This document shows, piece after piece, positions 1-12,700 of a DNA stretch of 64,000 bases. The notes below the pieces were generated by a model. The model was not told where the DNA came from, did not search any database, and saw nothing but the letters and a program-made list of their open reading frames with translations. Source of the DNA: Acinetobacter pittii (GTDB lineage: Bacteria > Pseudomonadota > Gammaproteobacteria > Pseudomonadales > Moraxellaceae); the NCBI RefSeq assembly GCF_034064985.1, contig NZ_CP139249.1, forward strand, positions 806,001-870,000, written 5' to 3'. Numbering within the stretch: the first letter of the stretch is position 1; each line of letters begins with the position of its first letter. The position numbers were made by a program, and so were the translations under genes.

Positions 1-647
1 TATTTTTATGTTATGAGGGAGTGGAGAAAGTTCTCCATACCATTATGCATAAAAAAGCTTCTACAACAGAAGAAGCAAAAGCAGAGCTTGATAGTGAAGA
101 ATTAGATTTAGCAAATTTTGAGAAAGAAAAAATAAAAGGAGCAGTAAGAACTGACTTTATTTTATCAGCTGAAATTGTCGTTATTTCTTTAGGTACTGTG
201 GCTACAGCTACTTTAATGACTAAGGTAAGTGTTCTCAGCATTATTGCCGTTGTCATGACAATCGGTGTGTATGGTCTGGTTGGCATGATTGTTAAAATTG
301 ATGACTTAGGATTATATTTAACTAAGCAAACTGCCTCATTTAAACAAACTATAGGTCGAGGTCTATTGGCTTTTGCTCCTATTTTGATGAAATTGCTTTC
401 AATCGTGGGCACTATTGCAATGTTTTTAGTGGGTGGTGGGATTATTAATCATACGATTCCGTTACTTCATCATTTAACTGAAGACACTGTGGATCACGTA
501 GAAACAATACCAGCGGTAGGTAATATCATTGGTGCTTTAACACCGACATTGATTAACTTTGGAATAGGATTAGTTGCGGGTGCAATTGTTTTATTAATTG
601 TAAGCTTAATACAAAAAATGTGGCCTAAAAAAGCATCGGGTTCATGA
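1..647 (+). CDS. DUF808 family inner-membrane protein (5' end outside window)
   Basis: The reading frame is open to the left edge of the window. Residues encoded before the internal GTG at 21 (FLCYEGVEKVLH) match the conserved middle of DUF808/YedI proteins, so the GTG is not the start and only about the C-terminal 214 residues are present. At least three hydrophobic segments are visible: around 175-270 (VVISLGTVATATLM and the following stretch), 405-470 (MKLLSIVGTIAMFLVGGG) and 545-620. The protein ends in a short basic tail. DUF808 members are usually about 300 residues and their function is unknown. The metallopeptidase gene follows after 27 bases, so co-transcription is possible. Confidence 0.85.
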   Translation, partial: FLCYEGVEKVLHTIMHKKASTTEEAKAELDSEELDLANFEKEKIKGAVRTDFILSAEIVVISLGTVATATLMTKVSVLSIIAVVMTIGVYGLVGMIVKIDDLGLYLTKQTASFKQTIGRGLLAFAPILMKLLSIVGTIAMFLVGGGIINHTIPLLHHLTEDTVDHVETIPAVGNIIGALTPTLINFGIGLVAGAIVLLIVSLIQKMWPKKASGS

Positions 648-674
648 TGCCATTCTAAAAAGAAGAGGAAAATT

Positions 675-1574
675 ATGCGCTGGAAAGGTCGTCGAATTAG
701 TAGCAATGTGGAAGACCGCCGAGGTGGTGGCGGTGTTAGAGCTGGTGGTATTAGTATTATTGGTTTGGTTGTTGCATTTGTTGCATGGAAGTTTTTTGGG
801 GTTGATCCACAACAAGCTTATCAAGCAACGCAGCAGGTTACTGCTTCCCAGCAATCAAATGCAACTGCACCAGAGAGTCTAACAGCCGAACAAAAAGAGG
901 CTTCTGATTTTGTTGGAACAGTTTTGGCTGATACAGAGGATACATGGACTCCTATATTTAAACAGTTGGGTAAAAGCTATACACCACCAAGATTAGTATT
1001 ATTTAATGGAATAGCTCAATCAGGATGTGGCACAGCTCAATCTGCTATGGGACCATTTTATTGCCCTGCAGACCAAAAGGTTTATATTGATACAGAATTC
1101 TTTAAAGATATGCGTCAGCAAATGGGAATTTCTGGCGAGCAAAACCAAACTGAGCTTTCTAGGGAAGATCAGGCTGGTGATTTTGCCCAAGCTTATGTTG
1201 TTGCACATGAGGTAGGACATCATGTTCAAACTCTGCTCGGTATTTCTTCACAAGTCCAGCAAGCTCGTGCACAAGTGAGCCAAAGAGAAGGTAATCAATT
1301 GTCTGTTCGCCAAGAATTACAAGCTGATTGTTTAGCAGGTATTTGGGCTAACCATAACCAACAGCGAACTCAATTTTTAGAGCAAGGTGATATTGAAGAA
1401 GCAATGGATGCTGCTCAAAAAATTGGAGATGATTATTTACAGAAGCGTTCTACTGGTCAGGTTGTTCCTGATAGCTTTACTCATGGTAGCAGTGAACAGC
1501 GAATGCATTGGTTCCAAGTTGGTTTAAAAACCGGTGATATTAATCAGTGTGACACCTTCAATAATTCAATCTAA
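675..1574 (+). CDS. ypfJ: Neutral zinc metallopeptidase, YpfJ family
   Basis: The 299-residue product belongs to the YpfJ/Zn_peptidase family (PF04228). The N-terminus MRWKGRR...NVEDRRGGG is the family signature, followed by one transmembrane segment (about residues 26-42) that would anchor the protein in the inner membrane with the catalytic part outside. The zinc site HEVGH is at residues 178-182, with a downstream ELQADCLAG motif supplying a likely third ligand. GSSEQR near the C-terminus is also typical. An AGAGGAAAATT ribosome binding site precedes ATG 675. Length matches the family. The substrate is unknown. Confidence 0.9.
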   Translation: MRWKGRRISSNVEDRRGGGGVRAGGISIIGLVVAFVAWKFFGVDPQQAYQATQQVTASQQSNATAPESLTAEQKEASDFVGTVLADTEDTWTPIFKQLGKSYTPPRLVLFNGIAQSGCGTAQSAMGPFYCPADQKVYIDTEFFKDMRQQMGISGEQNQTELSREDQAGDFAQAYVVAHEVGHHVQTLLGISSQVQQARAQVSQREGNQLSVRQELQADCLAGIWANHNQQRTQFLEQGDIEEAMDAAQKIGDDYLQKRSTGQVVPDSFTHGSSEQRMHWFQVGLKTGDINQCDTFNNSI

Positions 1575-1579
1575 ATATA

Positions 1580-1627
1580 GAAGGATGAGACTTATTAATA
1601 GTATTTAAGAAGCTCATCCATCTTCCT
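1580..1627 (+). terminator. Weak terminator-like hairpin after ypfJ
   Basis: GGATGAG at 1583-1589 pairs with CTCATCC at 1613-1619 across a long AT-rich loop, followed by a TCTTCCTTT tract. The seven-base stem and imperfect T-run make this only a possible Rho-independent terminator. Confidence 0.4.
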
Positions 1628-1814
1628 TTAAATGTTAACTATAAATAATGTTAAGAAATTTAACAGATTGATAGATTGTTCAATCAATTCGTTAAACTTG
1701 CATCCGAATTTTCATTTTTTATGATCATGGCATTATTAATGCCTGCATTTTGTTTAGTTTGGTCGACCTAGCAAAATTTTCTTATTTGGTCGTTGACCCA
1801 GAAGAAGGGTGTTC

Positions 1815-3317
1815 ATGGGTAATTTTTTTCTACTACAAGCATTTACAGTGGTTTTTGCGCTATCAATCGCAACCACGATTTTTAATAAACGTATTTTGGG
1901 TTTTCCCCAAGCGATTGGTGTTCCTCTTGTTTCTGCGATTTTTGTCTTTATTCTACAGTGGGGTGCAAGCCTACTAAACGGTAATCAGTTTATCACCATT
2001 AATATTCATAATATTGAAGAAGCAGTACGCCATATCGATTTTTATGATTTTTTAATTAATGGTGTTATTTGTTTTATTCTGACTTCTTCGGCACTCAAAT
2101 TTAAAATCTCAGACCTAAAAAGTTATTGGAAACAAATTAGTATTTTGGCAACCATTGCCTTAGTGCTTTGCGCCGTATTGTTTGGCAGTTTACTCTACGG
2201 ATTCCAATTACTGGTTGGATATCACGTGCCAATTCTGGTGTTGTTACTTTTAGGTGCAGCTTTAGGGGCAACAGACCCTATTGGTATTAAAGGTGTACTT
2301 AGTTCGATTCGCGCACCTCATCATTTAATTGTTAAGCTAGAAGGTGAATCATTATTTAATGATGCAATGTGTATTGCATTGTTTATGACCTTGCTTAATG
2401 TTTTGCAAGGTGAACATTTCTCATTAGTGGCAACATTAGAAGCTTTACTCTATGAAATTGTTGTTGCAGTCGGGATTGGTTGGGCATTTGGGGTAGGGGT
2501 GTTGCGTCTATTACGTGGTAAACACGAAATGGAGTCCCTGATTTTAACCACTGCGCTACTCGCGAGTGGAGCATATTTGGTTGCTTTGTTTGCGCATGCA
2601 TCAGCACCGATTGCTTGTGTAATTGGTGGCTTAATTGTTGGGAATAAATGGAAAGAAATACGCGAAGAGCGTGAGATTCAAGAAGTTAACCATTTCTGGC
2701 ACACTGTAGAAGGAATTATTAACTCATTCTTATTTACTTTAATTGGCTTAGAGTTATTTATTCTTGATCTAAACTTTAGCCTGATTTTAGGCGGTATTGT
2801 TGCGTTCTTTATCCTACATATCTCTCGTTTTGCAGCTAACTTCATGGCTTTTGCATTTTTCCCGAATATGCGGAAAATGAAAAGTTATAATGGTAGTTTA
2901 ACTATTTTATCTTGGGGTGGGGTACGGGGAGGGATTTCACTTGCATTGATTTTAGCCGTTGCCAATATTCCTGCTTTAAGCCCCTATAGTAGTATCTTAA
3001 TTGGTTATACATTTATCAGTGTGTTGCTATCCGGCATAGTCTGCGGTCTGGGTCTGCCAGCTGTAATGAATGCTTTTTATTACAATCCGAATGAAGAAAC
3101 TGAAGGCTTAAAAGGGTTCTATCAGAGATTGTGTCATAAGATGAACCGAAGAGGTTTTCAGTATATTGTTGGAGAAGATGCACTGGGTAGAGAGACGATC
3201 ACTGTTTTTAATCCTGATATTCTTGTTGACCAAAAAACTGAGGATGGAATTGCAACAATGCATGATCCAAATAAGTTACAAGAAGTAAAACGATTTGAGA
3301 GTCCCGATAACTTCTAG
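1815..3317 (+). CDS. Na+/H+ (monovalent cation:proton) antiporter, CPA1 family
   Basis: This is a 500-residue polytopic membrane protein of the CPA1/NhaP type, with about 12 hydrophobic segments over the first 410 residues. The conserved family block is visible as GATDPI followed by EGESLFNDA; the Asp pair in these motifs is the ion-binding site in characterised members. A second block, SWGGVRGGISLAL, is the other family hallmark. A cytoplasmic tail of about 80 residues ends the protein. The start is placed at ATG 1815, because AGAAGG lies about 6 bases upstream; a GTG at 1809 is in frame two codons earlier. It likely exchanges Na+ or K+ for H+ in pH and salt homeostasis; the ion is not decided by sequence. 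Confidence 0.88.
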   Translation: MGNFFLLQAFTVVFALSIATTIFNKRILGFPQAIGVPLVSAIFVFILQWGASLLNGNQFITINIHNIEEAVRHIDFYDFLINGVICFILTSSALKFKISDLKSYWKQISILATIALVLCAVLFGSLLYGFQLLVGYHVPILVLLLLGAALGATDPIGIKGVLSSIRAPHHLIVKLEGESLFNDAMCIALFMTLLNVLQGEHFSLVATLEALLYEIVVAVGIGWAFGVGVLRLLRGKHEMESLILTTALLASGAYLVALFAHASAPIACVIGGLIVGNKWKEIREEREIQEVNHFWHTVEGIINSFLFTLIGLELFILDLNFSLILGGIVAFFILHISRFAANFMAFAFFPNMRKMKSYNGSLTILSWGGVRGGISLALILAVANIPALSPYSSILIGYTFISVLLSGIVCGLGLPAVMNAFYYNPNEETEGLKGFYQRLCHKMNRRGFQYIVGEDALGRETITVFNPDILVDQKTEDGIATMHDPNKLQEVKRFESPDNF

Positions 3318-3774
3318 ACTTAAATAGTTTTAAATTTTATAAACCATTTAAAAGTTAGGTTTTAGTGTAATAGTAAAATATTATCTAAAGCCTTTTTTTT
3401 CTATATATATCATTAATAATATATTTTATTTTATTAAGATATTAATAATTGTTATATAAATATTTTAATTAAATGATTTTCCAACAAACAGTAAATAATG
3501 AAATATTAAATTTGTTTTATATATAAAACGTTTAACGCAATTTTTTATTAAATTAACACAAGAAAAACCTAATAAAGACTTATATATAATTTGTATTAAT
3601 TAAAATTTTTTCTTTAGGTACTTTAGTATTTGTTTTTTTTATTTTAAAGTGTTTAATGTAAAAATGATCACATTACTTAATGTTTTTAAGTTGTAGGTCA
3701 AAAACTTAGAAACATTAAGTAAAAAGAATTATACATAAAATCATTTAAATCAATAATATAAAAGGAATACAGAT
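3318..3774. other. Very AT-rich intergenic region upstream of bap
   Basis: These 457 bases hold no convincing ORF and are extremely AT-rich, with many A- and T-tracts, especially 3380-3640. The region must carry the bap promoter, since the upstream antiporter gene ends at 3317. A ribosome binding site AAAAGGA lies at 3761-3767, about 7-8 bases before ATG 3775. Several AT-rich -10-like sequences occur between 3650 and 3760, but none stands out enough to call. Such composition is typical of targets of xenogeneic silencers like H-NS, which is an inference here. Confidence 0.6.
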
Positions 3775-6700
3775 ATGCCTGAAATACAAATTATTGCTAA
3801 GGACAATCATAAAACCTTAGCAACAACAGAGGGAACTTCTGCAAAACTTTCAGAAGCATCGGTCGTATTGGTAAATGTAGCTGCCAGTGATGTGTTGGTA
3901 GTAAATAGGGAGGGTACCAATGCAGTTATTCGCCTGAAAAATGGCCAGACTATTGTTATTGAAGACTTCTTTAGCGGTACAGCTGAACCTAAAGATAACA
4001 GCCTTGTTTTCCAAGACGAAAATGGACAGTTAATTTGGGCAAAATTCAAAGATGCTGAAAATGATGCCGACGCAGATGCTGACGCAGATGCCGATGCCGA
4101 CAGCGATGTTGAACCACAAGCGCTGGTAGCAGAAGATTTACCAGCTGCTTTACCAGCAGAAGCGCCACAAGAGTTGGTGTCTGATGTTATTTATCAGCCT
4201 ATTTCTTCAATTGAACCATTACTTTATCACGATGCAGGCATAAACCCATGGTTATGGGCTATCCCATTAGTTGCAGGTGGTATTATTGCTGCTGCATCGA
4301 ACAGTGATAGTGATGATGATTCTTCAACACCTACCGATACAACACCTCCAAGTACAGATGGGGTGACCTTCACAGTTGACCCTGTTACTTCTGACAATGT
4401 AATTAATGCATCGGAAGCAGCGGGCAATGTCACCATTACAGGTGTATTGAAAAATATTCCAGCAGATGCGGCGAATACAGCCGTTACAGTTGTGATTAAT
4501 GGTCAGACATACACTGCAACTGTAGACAAAACAGCGGGTACATGGACAGTAAGTGTACCGGGTAGTGGTTTAACAGCTGATGCAGATAAAACCATTGATG
4601 CTACTGTAACGTTTACAGATGCGGCAGGTAATAGCAGTACTGTTAAAGATACACAAACTTATACGATTGATACTGCTGCTCCTAATACAGATGAGGTTGA
4701 TTTTTCGGTTGATTCTGTAACAGCTGACAATGTGATTAATGCATCAGAAGCGGCTGGTGATGTCACTATTACAGGTGTTTTGAAAAATATTCCGTCAGAT
4801 GCAACCAATACTGTAGTAACAGTTGTTGTGAATGGGGTGACTTATACTGCCACTGTAGATAGTACAGCAGGAACATGGACAGTAAATGTGCCTGGCAGTG
4901 GCTTAGAGGCTGATGCAGATAAAACCATTGATGCTACTGTAACGTTTACAGATGCAGCAGGTAACAGCAGTACGGTTAGCGATACACAAACTTATACACT
5001 TGATACGACTGCACCAACGGTTGTACTTGAAGATGTTTCTACTAATGATAATACTCCTGCATTAACAGGTACTGTAAGTGACCCAACAGCGACTGTTGTG
5101 GTTACTATTGATGGTGTTGATTATCCTGCAGTAAATAACGGTGACGGCACCTGGACGCTTGCAGATAATACATTGCCAACACTCACCGATGGACCACACA
5201 CTGTTACCGTGACTGCAACTGATGCAGCAGGTAATAAAGGTACTGATATAGGTGTTGTGACTGTTGACACAGCTGCACCAAATACAGCTGGTGTCAACTT
5301 TGTAGTTGATCCTGTTACTTCTGATAATGTAATTAATGCATCAGAAGCATCAGGTAATGTCACTGTTACAGGTGTATTGAAAAACGTTCCGTCAGATGCA
5401 ACAAATACAGTGGTCACTGTTGTGATCAATGGTCAGACGTATACTGCGACTGTAGATAGCACAGCAGGTACATGGACAGTAAGTGTACCGGGCAGCGGTT
5501 TGGTTGCTGATACAGATAAAACGATTGATGCCAAAGTAACGTTTACAGATGCAGCAGGTAATAGCAGCACAGTTAACGATACACAAACTTATACACTGGA
5601 TACAGCTGCTCCTTCAGCGCCAGTGATCGACCCAGTTAACGGGACAGATCCGATTACAGGTACTGCAGAACCTGGTTCAACCGTAACAGTAACCTATCCT
5701 AATGGTGACACAGCAACAGTTGTAGCAGGACCGGATGGTACTTGGACTGTACCAAACCCAGGCTTGAATGATGGTGATAAAGTTGAGGCAATTGCTACAG
5801 ATCCAGCAGGCAACCCATCTTTACCAGGTACAGCTACTGTTGATGCAGTTGGCCCAAATACCGATGGTGTTAACTTCACGGTTGACTCAGTAACAGCTGA
5901 CAATGTGATTAATGCATCAGAAGCGTCAGGTAACGTTACTGTTACAGGTGTATTGAAAAATGTTCCGGCAGATGCAGCAAATACAGTAGTAACTGTTGTG
6001 ATCAATGGCCAGACGTATACTGCAACTGTAGATAATGCAGCAGGTACATGGACAGTAAGTGTACCGGGCAGTGACTTAACTGCGGATACAGATCAAACTA
6101 TTGATGCGAAAGTAACGTTTACAGATGCAGCAGGTAACAGCAGCAGTGTTAACGATACACAAACATATACAATCGATACCACAGCACCAAATGCGCCAGT
6201 AATTAACCCGGTTAATGGGGTAGACCCGATTACAGGTACGGCAGAACCTGGTTCAACAGTAACTGTGACTTATCCCGATGGTAATACAGCAACTGTAGTT
6301 GCAGGGCCAGATGGTACTTGGACAGTACCAAATCCAGGTTTAAATGATGGTGATAAAGTTGAGGCAATTGCTACTGACCCAGCAGGCAACCCATCTGTAC
6401 CAGGTACAGCTACTGTTGATGCAGTTGGCCCAAATACCGATGGTGTTAACTTCACGGTTGACTCAGTAACAGCTGACAATGTGATTAATGCATCAGAAGC
6501 GTCAGGTAACGTTACTGTTACAGGTGTATTGAAAAATGTTCCGGCAGATGCAGCAAATACAGTAGTAACTGTTGTGATCAATGGCCAGACGTATACTGCA
6601 ACTGTAGATAATGCAGCAGGTACATGGACAGTAAGTGTACCGGGCAGTGACTTAACTGCGGATACAGATCAAACTATTGATGCGAAAGTAACGTTTACAG

Positions 6701-9700
6701 ATGCAGCAGGTAACAGCAGCAGTGTTAACGATACACAAACATATACAATCGATACCACAGCACCAAATGCACCTGTACTTGATCCGATCAATGCAACTGA
6801 CCCAGTGAGCGGTACAGCAGAAGCGGGTTCAACCGTGACTGTGACTTATCCTGATGGCACAACTGCAACAGTGGTAGCAGGTACAGATGGCACATGGTCA
6901 GTACCAAACCCGGGTAACCTGGTGGATGGTGATACAGTAACTGCAACAGCGACTGACCCTGCAGGCAATACATCATTGCCAGGTACAGGCACAGTCTCTG
7001 CAGACATCACACCGCCGGTGGTTGCACTTGATGACGTGTTGACCAATGACAGCACACCAGCACTTACGGGTACAGTGAACGATCCGACTGCCACTGTGGT
7101 TGTCAATGTAGATGGCACTGACTATCCGGCAGTGAACAATGGTGACGGCACCTGGACACTTGCAGACAATACACTTCCTGCGTTAACTGACGGTCCACAC
7201 ACCATTACCGTGACGGCAACAGATGCAGCAGGCAATGCAGGTACCGATACAGCAGTGGTGACGATTGATACCACAGCACCAAATGCACCGGTACTTGATC
7301 CAATCAATGCAACTGACCCAGTGAGCGGTACAGCAGAAGCGGGTTCAACCGTGACTGTGACTTATCCTGATGGCACAACTGCAACAGTGGTAGCAGGCAC
7401 AGACGGCACATGGTCAGTACCAAACCCGGGTAACCTGGTGGATGGTGATACAGTAACTGCAACAGCGACTGACCCTGCAGGCAATACATCATTGCCAGGT
7501 ACAGGCACAGTCTCTGCAGACATCACACCGCCGGTGGTTGCACTTGATGACGTGTTGACCAATGACAGCACACCAGCACTTACGGGTACAGTGAACGATC
7601 CGACTGCCACTGTGGTTGTCAATGTAGATGGCACTGACTATCCGGCAGTGAACAATGGTGACGGCACCTGGACGCTTGCAGACAATACACTTCCTGCGTT
7701 AACTGACGGTCCACACACCATTACCGTGACTGCAACAGACCCTGCAGGCAATGCAGGTACCGATACAGCAGTGGTGACCATTGATACCACAGCACCAAAT
7801 GCACCGGTACTTGATCCAATCAATGCAACTGACCCAGTGAGCGGTACAGCAGAAGCGGGTTCAACCGTGACTGTGACTTATCCTGATGGCACAACTGCAA
7901 CAGTGGTAGCAGGCACAGACGGCACATGGTCAGTACCAAACCCGGGTAACCTGGTGGATGGTGATACAGTAACTGCAACAGCGACTGACCCTGCAGGCAA
8001 TACATCATTGCCAGGTACAGGCACAGTCTCTGCAGACATCACACCGCCGGTGGTTGCGCTGGATGACGTGTTGACCAATGACAGCACACCAGCACTTACG
8101 GGTACAGTGAACGATCCGACTGCCACTGTGGTTGTCAATGTAGATGGCACTGACTATCCGGCAGTGAACAATGGTGACGGCACCTGGACACTTGCAGACA
8201 ATACACTTCCTGCGTTAACTGACGGTCCACACACCATTACCGTGACGGCAACAGATGCAGCAGGCAATGCAGGTACCGATACAGCAGTGGTAACGATTGA
8301 TACCACAGCACCAAATGCACCGGTACTTGATCCAATCAATGCAACTGACCCAGTGAGCGGTACAGCAGAAGCGGGTTCAACCGTGACTGTGACTTATCCT
8401 GATGGCACAACTGCAACAGTGGTAGCAGGCACAGACGGCACATGGTCAGTACCAAACCCGGGTAACCTGGTGGATGGTGATACAGTAACTGCAACAGCGA
8501 CTGACCCTGCAGGCAATACATCATTGCCAGGTACAGGCACAGTCTCTGCAGACATCACACCGCCGGTGGTTGCGCTGGATGACGTGTTGACCAATGACAG
8601 CACACCAGCACTTACGGGTACAGTGAACGATCCGACTGCCACTGTGGTTGTCAATGTAGATGGCACTGACTATCCGGCAGTGAACAATGGTGACGGCACC
8701 TGGACACTTGCAGACAATACACTTCCTGCGTTAACTGACGGTCCACACACCATTACCGTGACGGCAACAGATGCAGCAGGCAATGCAGGTACCGATACAG
8801 CAGTGGTAACGATTGATACCACAGCACCAAATGCACCGGTACTTGATCCAATCAATGCAACTGACCCAGTGAGCGGTACAGCAGAAGCGGGTTCAACCGT
8901 GACTGTGACTTATCCTGATGGCACCACTGCAACAGTGGTAGCAGGCACAGACGGCAGCTGGTCAGTACCAAACCCGGGTAACCTGGTGGATGGTGATACA
9001 GTAACTGCAACAGCAACTGACCCTGCAGGCAATACGTCATTGCCAGGTACAGGCACAGTGTCTGCAGACATCACAGCACCTGTGGTTGCGCTGGATGACG
9101 TGTTGACCAATGACAGCACACCAGCACTTACGGGTACAGTGAACGATCCGACTGCAACTGTGGTGGTGAACGTGGATGGCACTGACTATCCGGCAGTGAA
9201 CAATGGTGACGGCACCTGGACACTTGCAGACAATACACTGCCTGCGTTAACTGACGGTCCACACACCATTACCGTGACGGCAACAGATGCAGCAGGCAAT
9301 GCAGGTACCGATACAGCAGTGGTAACGATTGATACCACAGCACCAAATGCACCGGTACTTGATCCAATCAATGCAACTGACCCAGTGAGCGGTACAGCAG
9401 AAGCGGGTTCAACCGTGACTGTGACTTATCCTGATGGCACCACTGCAACAGTGGTAGCAGGCACAGACGGCAGCTGGTCAGTACCAAACCCGGGTAACCT
9501 GGTGGATGGTGATACAGTAACTGCAACAGCAACTGACCCTGCAGGCAATACGTCATTGCCAGGTACAGGCACAGTGTCTGCAGACATCACAGCACCTGTG
9601 GTTGCGCTGGATGACGTGTTGACCAATGACAGCACACCAGCACTTACGGGTACAGTGAACGATCCGACTGCAACTGTGGTGGTGAACGTGGATGGCACTG

Positions 9701-12700
9701 ACTATCCGGCAGTGAACAATGGTGACGGCACCTGGACGCTTGCAGACAATACACTGCCTGCGTTAACTGACGGTCCACACACCATTACCGTGACGGCAAC
9801 AGATGCAGCAGGCAATGCAGGTACAGATACAGCAGTGGTGACCATTGATACCACAGCACCAAATGCACCGGTACTTGATCCAATCAATGCAACTGACCCA
9901 GTGAGCGGTACAGCAGAAGCGGGTTCAACCGTGACTGTGACTTATCCTGATGGCACAACTGCAACAGTGGTAGCAGGCACAGACGGCACATGGTCAGTAC
10001 CAAACCCGGGTAACCTGGTGGATGGTGATACAGTAACTGCAACAGCGACTGACCCTGCAGGCAATACATCATTGCCAGGTACAGGCACAGTCTCTGCAGA
10101 CATCACACCGCCGGTGGTTGCGCTGGATGACGTGTTGACCAATGACAGCACACCAGCACTTAGCGGTACAGTGAACGATCCGACTGCCACTGTGGTTGTC
10201 AATGTAGATGGCACTGACTATCCGGCAGTGAACAATGGTGACGGCACCTGGACACTTGCAGACAATACACTTCCTGCGTTAACTGACGGTCCACACACCA
10301 TTACCGTGACGGCAACAGATGCAGCAGGCAATGCAGGTACCGATACAGCAGTGGTGACGATTGATACCACAGCACCAAATGCACCGGTACTTGATCCAAT
10401 CAATGCAACTGACCCAGTGAGCGGTACAGCAGAAGCGGGTTCAACCGTGACTGTGACTTATCCTGATGGCACCACTGCAACAGTGGTAGCAGGTACAGAT
10501 GGCACATGGTCAGTACCAAACCCAGGTAACCTGGTGGATGGCGATACGGTTACAGCAACAGCAACTGACCCTGCAGGCAATACATCATTGCCAGGTACAG
10601 GCACAGTCTCTGCAGACATCACACCGCCGGTGGTTGCGCTGGATGACGTGTTGACCAATGACAGCACACCAGCACTTAGCGGTACAGTGAACGATCCGAC
10701 TGCCACTGTGGTTGTCAATGTAGATGGCACTGACTATCCGGCAGTGAACAATGGTGACGGCACCTGGACGCTTGCAGACAATACACTTCCTGCGTTAACT
10801 GACGGTCCACACACCATTACCGTGACGGCAACAGATGCAGCAGGCAATGCAGGTACCGATACAGCAGTGGTGACCATTGATACCACAGCACCAAATGCAC
10901 CGGTACTTGATCCAATCAATGCAACTGACCCAGTGAGCGGTACAGCAGAAGCGGGTTCAACCGTGACTGTGACTTATCCTGATGGCACAACTGCAACAGT
11001 GGTAGCAGGCACAGACGGCACATGGTCAGTACCAAACCCGGGTAACCTGGTGGATGGTGATACAGTAACTGCAACAGCGACTGACCCTGCAGGCAATACA
11101 TCATTGCCAGGTACAGGCACAGTCTCTGCAGACATCACACCGCCGGTGGTTGCACTTGATGATGTGTTGACGAATGACAGCACACCAGCACTCACGGGTA
11201 CAGTGAACGATCCGACTGCAACTGTAGTTGTGAACGTGGATGGCACTGACTATCCGGCAGTGAACAATGGTGACGGCACCTGGACGCTTGCAGACAATAC
11301 ACTTCCTGCGTTAACTGACGGTCCACACACCATTACCGTGACTGCAACAGACCCTGCAGGCAATGCAGGTACCGATACAGCAGTGGTGACCATTGATACC
11401 ACAGCACCAAATGCACCGGTACTTGATCCAATCAATGCAACTGACCCAGTGAGCGGTACAGCAGAAGCTGGTTCAACCGTGACTGTGACTTATCCTGATG
11501 GCACAACTGCAACAGTGGTAGCAGGCACAGACGGCACATGGTCAGTACCAAACCCGGGTAACCTGGTGGATGGTGATACAGTAACTGCAACAGCGACTGA
11601 CCCTGCAGGCAATACATCATTGCCAGGTACAGGCACAGTCTCTGCAGACATCACACCGCCGGTGGTTGCGCTGGATGACGTGTTGACCAATGACAGCACA
11701 CCAGCACTTAGCGGTACAGTGAACGATCCGACTGCCACTGTGGTTGTCAATGTAGATGGCACTGACTATCCGGCAGTGAACAATGGTGACGGCACCTGGA
11801 CACTTGCAGACAATACACTTCCTGCGTTAACTGACGGTCCACACACCATTACCGTGACTGCAACAGACCCTGCAGGCAATGCAGGTACAGATACAGCAGT
11901 GGTGACCATTGATACCACAGCACCAAATGCACCGGTACTTGATCCAATCAATGCAACTGACCCAGTGAGCGGTACAGCAGAAGCTGGTTCAACCGTGACT
12001 GTGACTTATCCTGATGGCACAACTGCAACAGTGGTAGCAGGCACAGACGGCACATGGTCAGTACCAAACCCGGGTAACCTGGTGGATGGTGATACAGTAA
12101 CTGCAACAGCGACTGACCCTGCAGGCAATACATCATTGCCAGGTACAGGCACAGTCTCTGCAGACATCACACCGCCGGTGGTTGCGCTGGATGACGTGTT
12201 GACCAATGACAGCACACCAGCACTTAGCGGTACAGTGAACGATCCGACTGCCACTGTGGTTGTCAATGTAGATGGCACTGACTATCCGGCAGTGAACAAT
12301 GGTGACGGCACCTGGACACTTGCAGACAATACACTGCCTGCGTTAACTGACGGTCCACACACCATTACCGTGACGGCAACAGATGCAGCAGGCAATGCAG
12401 GTACAGATACAGCAGTGGTGACCATTGATACCACAGCACCAAATGCACCGGTACTTGATCCAATCAATGCAACTGACCCAGTGAGCGGTACAGCAGAAGC
12501 TGGTTCAACCGTGACTGTGACTTATCCTGATGGCACAACTGCAACAGTGGTAGCAGGCACAGACGGCACATGGTCAGTACCAAACCCGGGTAACCTGGTG
12601 GATGGTGATACAGTAACTGCAACAGCGACTGACCCTGCAGGCAATACATCATTGCCAGGTACAGGCACAGTCTCTGCAGACATCACACCGCCGGTGGTTG

